From contig CAIOGO010000015.1 of NCBI GenBank assembly GCA_903857865.1, positions 124,001-188,000 of the forward strand: 64,000 nt of DNA, read 5' to 3'. The stretch comes from an uncultured bacterium (GTDB taxonomy: Bacteria > Bipolaricaulota > Bipolaricaulia > UBA7950 > UBA9294). This document shows, piece after piece, positions 62,359-64,000 of this stretch (positions are counted from its first letter, which is position 1; the number at the start of each line of letters is the position of its first letter). The translations under genes were made by a program, and so were the position numbers. Below the pieces are notes generated by a model that did no database searches, was not told the DNA's origin, and saw only the letters and a program-made list of their open reading frames with translations.

Positions 62359-63213
62359 CTACATCGGGCCGAAGCGTGACACGGGCCAGACTCGAAGGTA
62401 CGGCACTCCGATGATGTCCTTTTGATCGACAAATCCCCAGTACCGCGAGTCGAACGAGTCGCGCGAGTTGTCGCCGAGAACGAAGTAGAAGCCCTCGGGC
62501 ACGCGCGTCGGCTCGATGGCGAACCGGAAACGGGTGTCGCTCGAGTAGTAGAAGCGGGCGAATTGCGGCGCGTCGAGTTTCTTCCCGTCGACGTACACCG
62601 CGCCGTCGCGAATCTGGACCGTCTGGCCGCCGACGGCGATCAGGCGCTTGACGTACCGCATGCGCTGCTCGCGCGTCTCGATCCCGAGGTCGGCGAGGGT
62701 CTTGGTCGCGCTCGTCTTCTTGCCGAGGTCGTAGCGCTTGCCGTCGGCCGTCATGAGGCTGAGCGCTGCACCGTCGGCCCACGTCGCGAGACGGCCGTCG
62801 ATGTAGGCGGTGGAGTACACGGGCTCAAGGTTGAGGGACGCGAGGTGCGCTCCCGCAGGAACGGAGGCCTGCGCGGCACGCGAGTCTTCGGCCACCTTCC
62901 CAACGAAGACCTGCTCGGTGTGGCGGAAGACGATGATGTCGCCGGGCTTGGGGTGGCGGAAGTAGTAGGTGATGCGATCGACGAAGAAGGAGTCCTTCGG
63001 GTCGATCGTGGGGATCATCGACCCCGTGGGGACATGCATCCGCACCGTGACGAAGGTCATGATGACGGCGGCGAGCGCCGCGGCGACCGCAAGAACCTCA
63101 ACCCACTCGAGGACCTCACGCATAACGCGCCCCGGCTGCCATCCGAGGCGTTGAACGAGCCGAACGACGAAGGCTGGCTTCCGTTCCTTCCTCTCTCTCC
63201 GTCTCCACGACAT
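62359..63213 (-). CDS. lepB: signal peptidase I
   Basis: 284 residues: basic N-terminus, one TM (about residues 40-60), box B with the catalytic serine in VPTGSMIPTI, box D with the lysine in RYVKRLIAVGGQTV, and box E GDNSRDSFDSRYWGFV. An insertion of about 60 residues between boxes B and D holds FVGKVAEDS..., not typical of small LepB. GGAGG 5 nt before ATG 63213. It releases mature proteins such as the giant exported ones here. Confidence 0.93.
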   Translation of the reverse strand: MSWRRRERKERKPAFVVRLVQRLGWQPGRVMREVLEWVEVLAVAAALAAVIMTFVTVRMHVPTGSMIPTIDPKDSFFVDRITYYFRHPKPGDIIVFRHTEQVFVGKVAEDSRAAQASVPAGAHLASLNLEPVYSTAYIDGRLATWADGAALSLMTADGKRYDLGKKTSATKTLADLGIETREQRMRYVKRLIAVGGQTVQIRDGAVYVDGKKLDAPQFARFYYSSDTRFRFAIEPTRVPEGFYFVLGDNSRDSFDSRYWGFVDQKDIIGVPYLRVWPVSRFGPM

Positions 63214-63286
63214 CAAGTCCTCCCTCAAACGTTTCGAGCTGTCACGAGCGTAGTGATAACGAATCCTGCTCTTCTCGGCAAGGCAG

Positions 63287-63892
63287 CTAGAGGGACTCCC
63301 CCTCGCGCAGGTTGCGGAGAAGCGCCTGCGCTTGGCGGAGGCGCGCCTGGCTCTCCGGTCGATTCAACCACAGATTCGCGCCGGAAGGATGAGGAAGGGG
63401 AACTACGGTCCGGTCGCCAACATGGAACGCTTGGCCCACGCGCGCGTCGAGGGGACCGGACCCGAGGAATCGTGCGATCGCCGCGCCGCCGACGGCGAGG
63501 ACCAGTTGCGGCGCAACCAGGTCGAGCTCCCGATCGAGGAACGGGGCACACAGCCTGCGTTCTCCCGCGGTCGGGACGCGGTCACCGCGGCCTCCCTTGC
63601 CCTTTCCGGGGAAGCACTTCGTGATCGCCGTGATGTACTGCGTCGTCCGGAACCCGTCCTCTTGCCATCCCACGTCCGCCAGCCAGCGGAACAGGCGGCG
63701 GCCCGAAGGCCCGCAGAACGGGATCCCGGAAGCGGCCTCCGTAGGCCCGGGCGCTTGGCCGACGAGCATCACGTGCGCTCCCACGGTTCCGGAGAAGACC
63801 GCGCCGACGGTCACCGAGTGTCCGGCGTCAAGGCATCGCGTACAGCTCCGCATGTCTATCTGGAGCAACTCGAGGTCGTCATGGCGCGACAT
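63287..63892 (-). CDS. uracil-DNA glycosylase, Fe-S type (family 4/5)
   Basis: 201 residues. The active site reads VGQAPGPTEAASG-IPFCGPSG and LPHPSGANLW; Cys pairs CTRC near the N-terminus and C-x(n)-C later (KCFPGKGKGGRGDRVPTAGERRLC) are the 4Fe-4S ligands. It removes uracil from DNA. Family 4 is the likelier assignment, but the PHPSGAN motif is atypical. No ribosome-binding site; a -10 lies 6 nt before ATG 63892. Confidence 0.85.
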   Translation of the reverse strand: MSRHDDLELLQIDMRSCTRCLDAGHSVTVGAVFSGTVGAHVMLVGQAPGPTEAASGIPFCGPSGRRLFRWLADVGWQEDGFRTTQYITAITKCFPGKGKGGRGDRVPTAGERRLCAPFLDRELDLVAPQLVLAVGGAAIARFLGSGPLDARVGQAFHVGDRTVVPLPHPSGANLWLNRPESQARLRQAQALLRNLREGESL

Positions 63893-63898
63893 GCCCTC

Positions 63899-63904
63899 AT
63901 CGTA
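63899..63904 (-). promoter_or_regulatory. -10 element of the uracil-DNA glycosylase gene
   Basis: TACGAT on the minus strand, 6 nt before the ATG, no -35 worth naming, no ribosome-binding site: the leaderless pattern again. Confidence 0.4.
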
Positions 63905-63910
63905 CCGCCG

Positions 63911-63939
63911 TTGTCGCCTCCCGCAGTGCCCCCTATACT
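63911..63939 (+). promoter_or_regulatory. promoter of the rightmost gene
   Basis: TTGTCG (63911-63916), 17 nt, TATACT (63934-63939). It overlaps the divergent glycosylase promoter region. Confidence 0.5.
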
Positions 63940-63950
63940 CAGGCAGAGGA

Positions 63951-64000
63951 ATGTCAGGCGCTGCCCCATCGCGGCGAATGGGCGATGGGGTTGTGATTGG
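63951..64000 (+). CDS. start of an unknown gene (partial)
   Basis: ATG 63951 follows AGAGGA closely and opens a frame (MSGAAPSRRMGDGVVI) running past the window end. Only 16 complete codons are visible, so no identity is possible. A promoter at 63911-63939 supports it. Confidence 0.35.
   Translation, partial: MSGAAPSRRMGDGVVI

Overview
This is a 64 kb stretch of a high-GC (estimated by eye at about 65%) bacterial chromosome. It has tightly packed genes, frequent 4-nt ATGA/GTGA overlaps between cistrons, Shine-Dalgarno starts and sigma70-type promoters (TTGnnn, 16-18 nt, TAnnnT). The housekeeping set (dnaE, dnaN, alaS, glnS, eno, tmk, lspA, lepB, ftsB-like, yvcK-like) is bacterial. I cannot name the phylum; a deep-branching, little-cultured lineage is only an impression. 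I saw no rRNA, tRNA or CRISPR array.

Layout. 0-15 kb: a PLP decarboxylase, a CapA-like phosphoesterase, a CofE-like ligase, an ABC exporter with a nucleotidyltransferase, an MFS transporter, a broken glutamine amidotransferase, an Fpg/Nei glycosylase, a MarR regulator with a membrane partner, MtfA, a flavin reductase, GlnRS and dCTP deaminase. 15-23 kb: a PDZ protein, a 1438-residue secreted caspase/PKD/beta-helix protein, and an RNA-repair operon (thpR, archease, rtcB). 23-35 kb: a core block with eno-ftsB-dnaE-yvcK leftward and alaS rightward from back-to-back promoters, then dnaN, tmk-lspA and a FAH-family hydrolase. 35-42 kb: a secreted Cys-rich GEVED protein followed by two giant tandem membrane proteins with GATase-like (DUF4350-like) domains. 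This is the most unusual cluster of intact genes.

42-51 kb: a GIN-domain protein, a HAD hydrolase, a free-standing pyruvate-kinase C-domain protein, a complete polar amino-acid ABC importer, a P-loop kinase, and a GntR-controlled ABC-2 operon ending in a 53-residue membrane peptide and a DUF4097 lipoprotein. 51-57 kb: an accessory island. Its first part has visibly lower GC. It holds a proteasome-like protein, a DNA methyltransferase and nuclease separated by a single in-frame TGA, a zinc-ribbon protein, a NYN-domain nuclease behind a structured leader, IS1595-type transposase debris, a GNAT enzyme and an orphan AbiEi-like regulator with a perfect operator. 57-64 kb: DUF3795, a 5'-nucleotidase, a second flavin reductase, a threonine-synthase-like enzyme, a YedY-like molybdoprotein, LepB and an Fe-S uracil-DNA glycosylase.

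Regulation. Several genes have a -10 element ending only 6-8 nt before the start codon and no ribosome-binding site, which suggests leaderless transcription. Three other genes have odd starts: short upstream ORFs before glnS and the cofE-like gene, and a tmk with no canonical start codon. Positions, frames and motifs were read by eye; all family assignments rest on recognised motifs, not searches.
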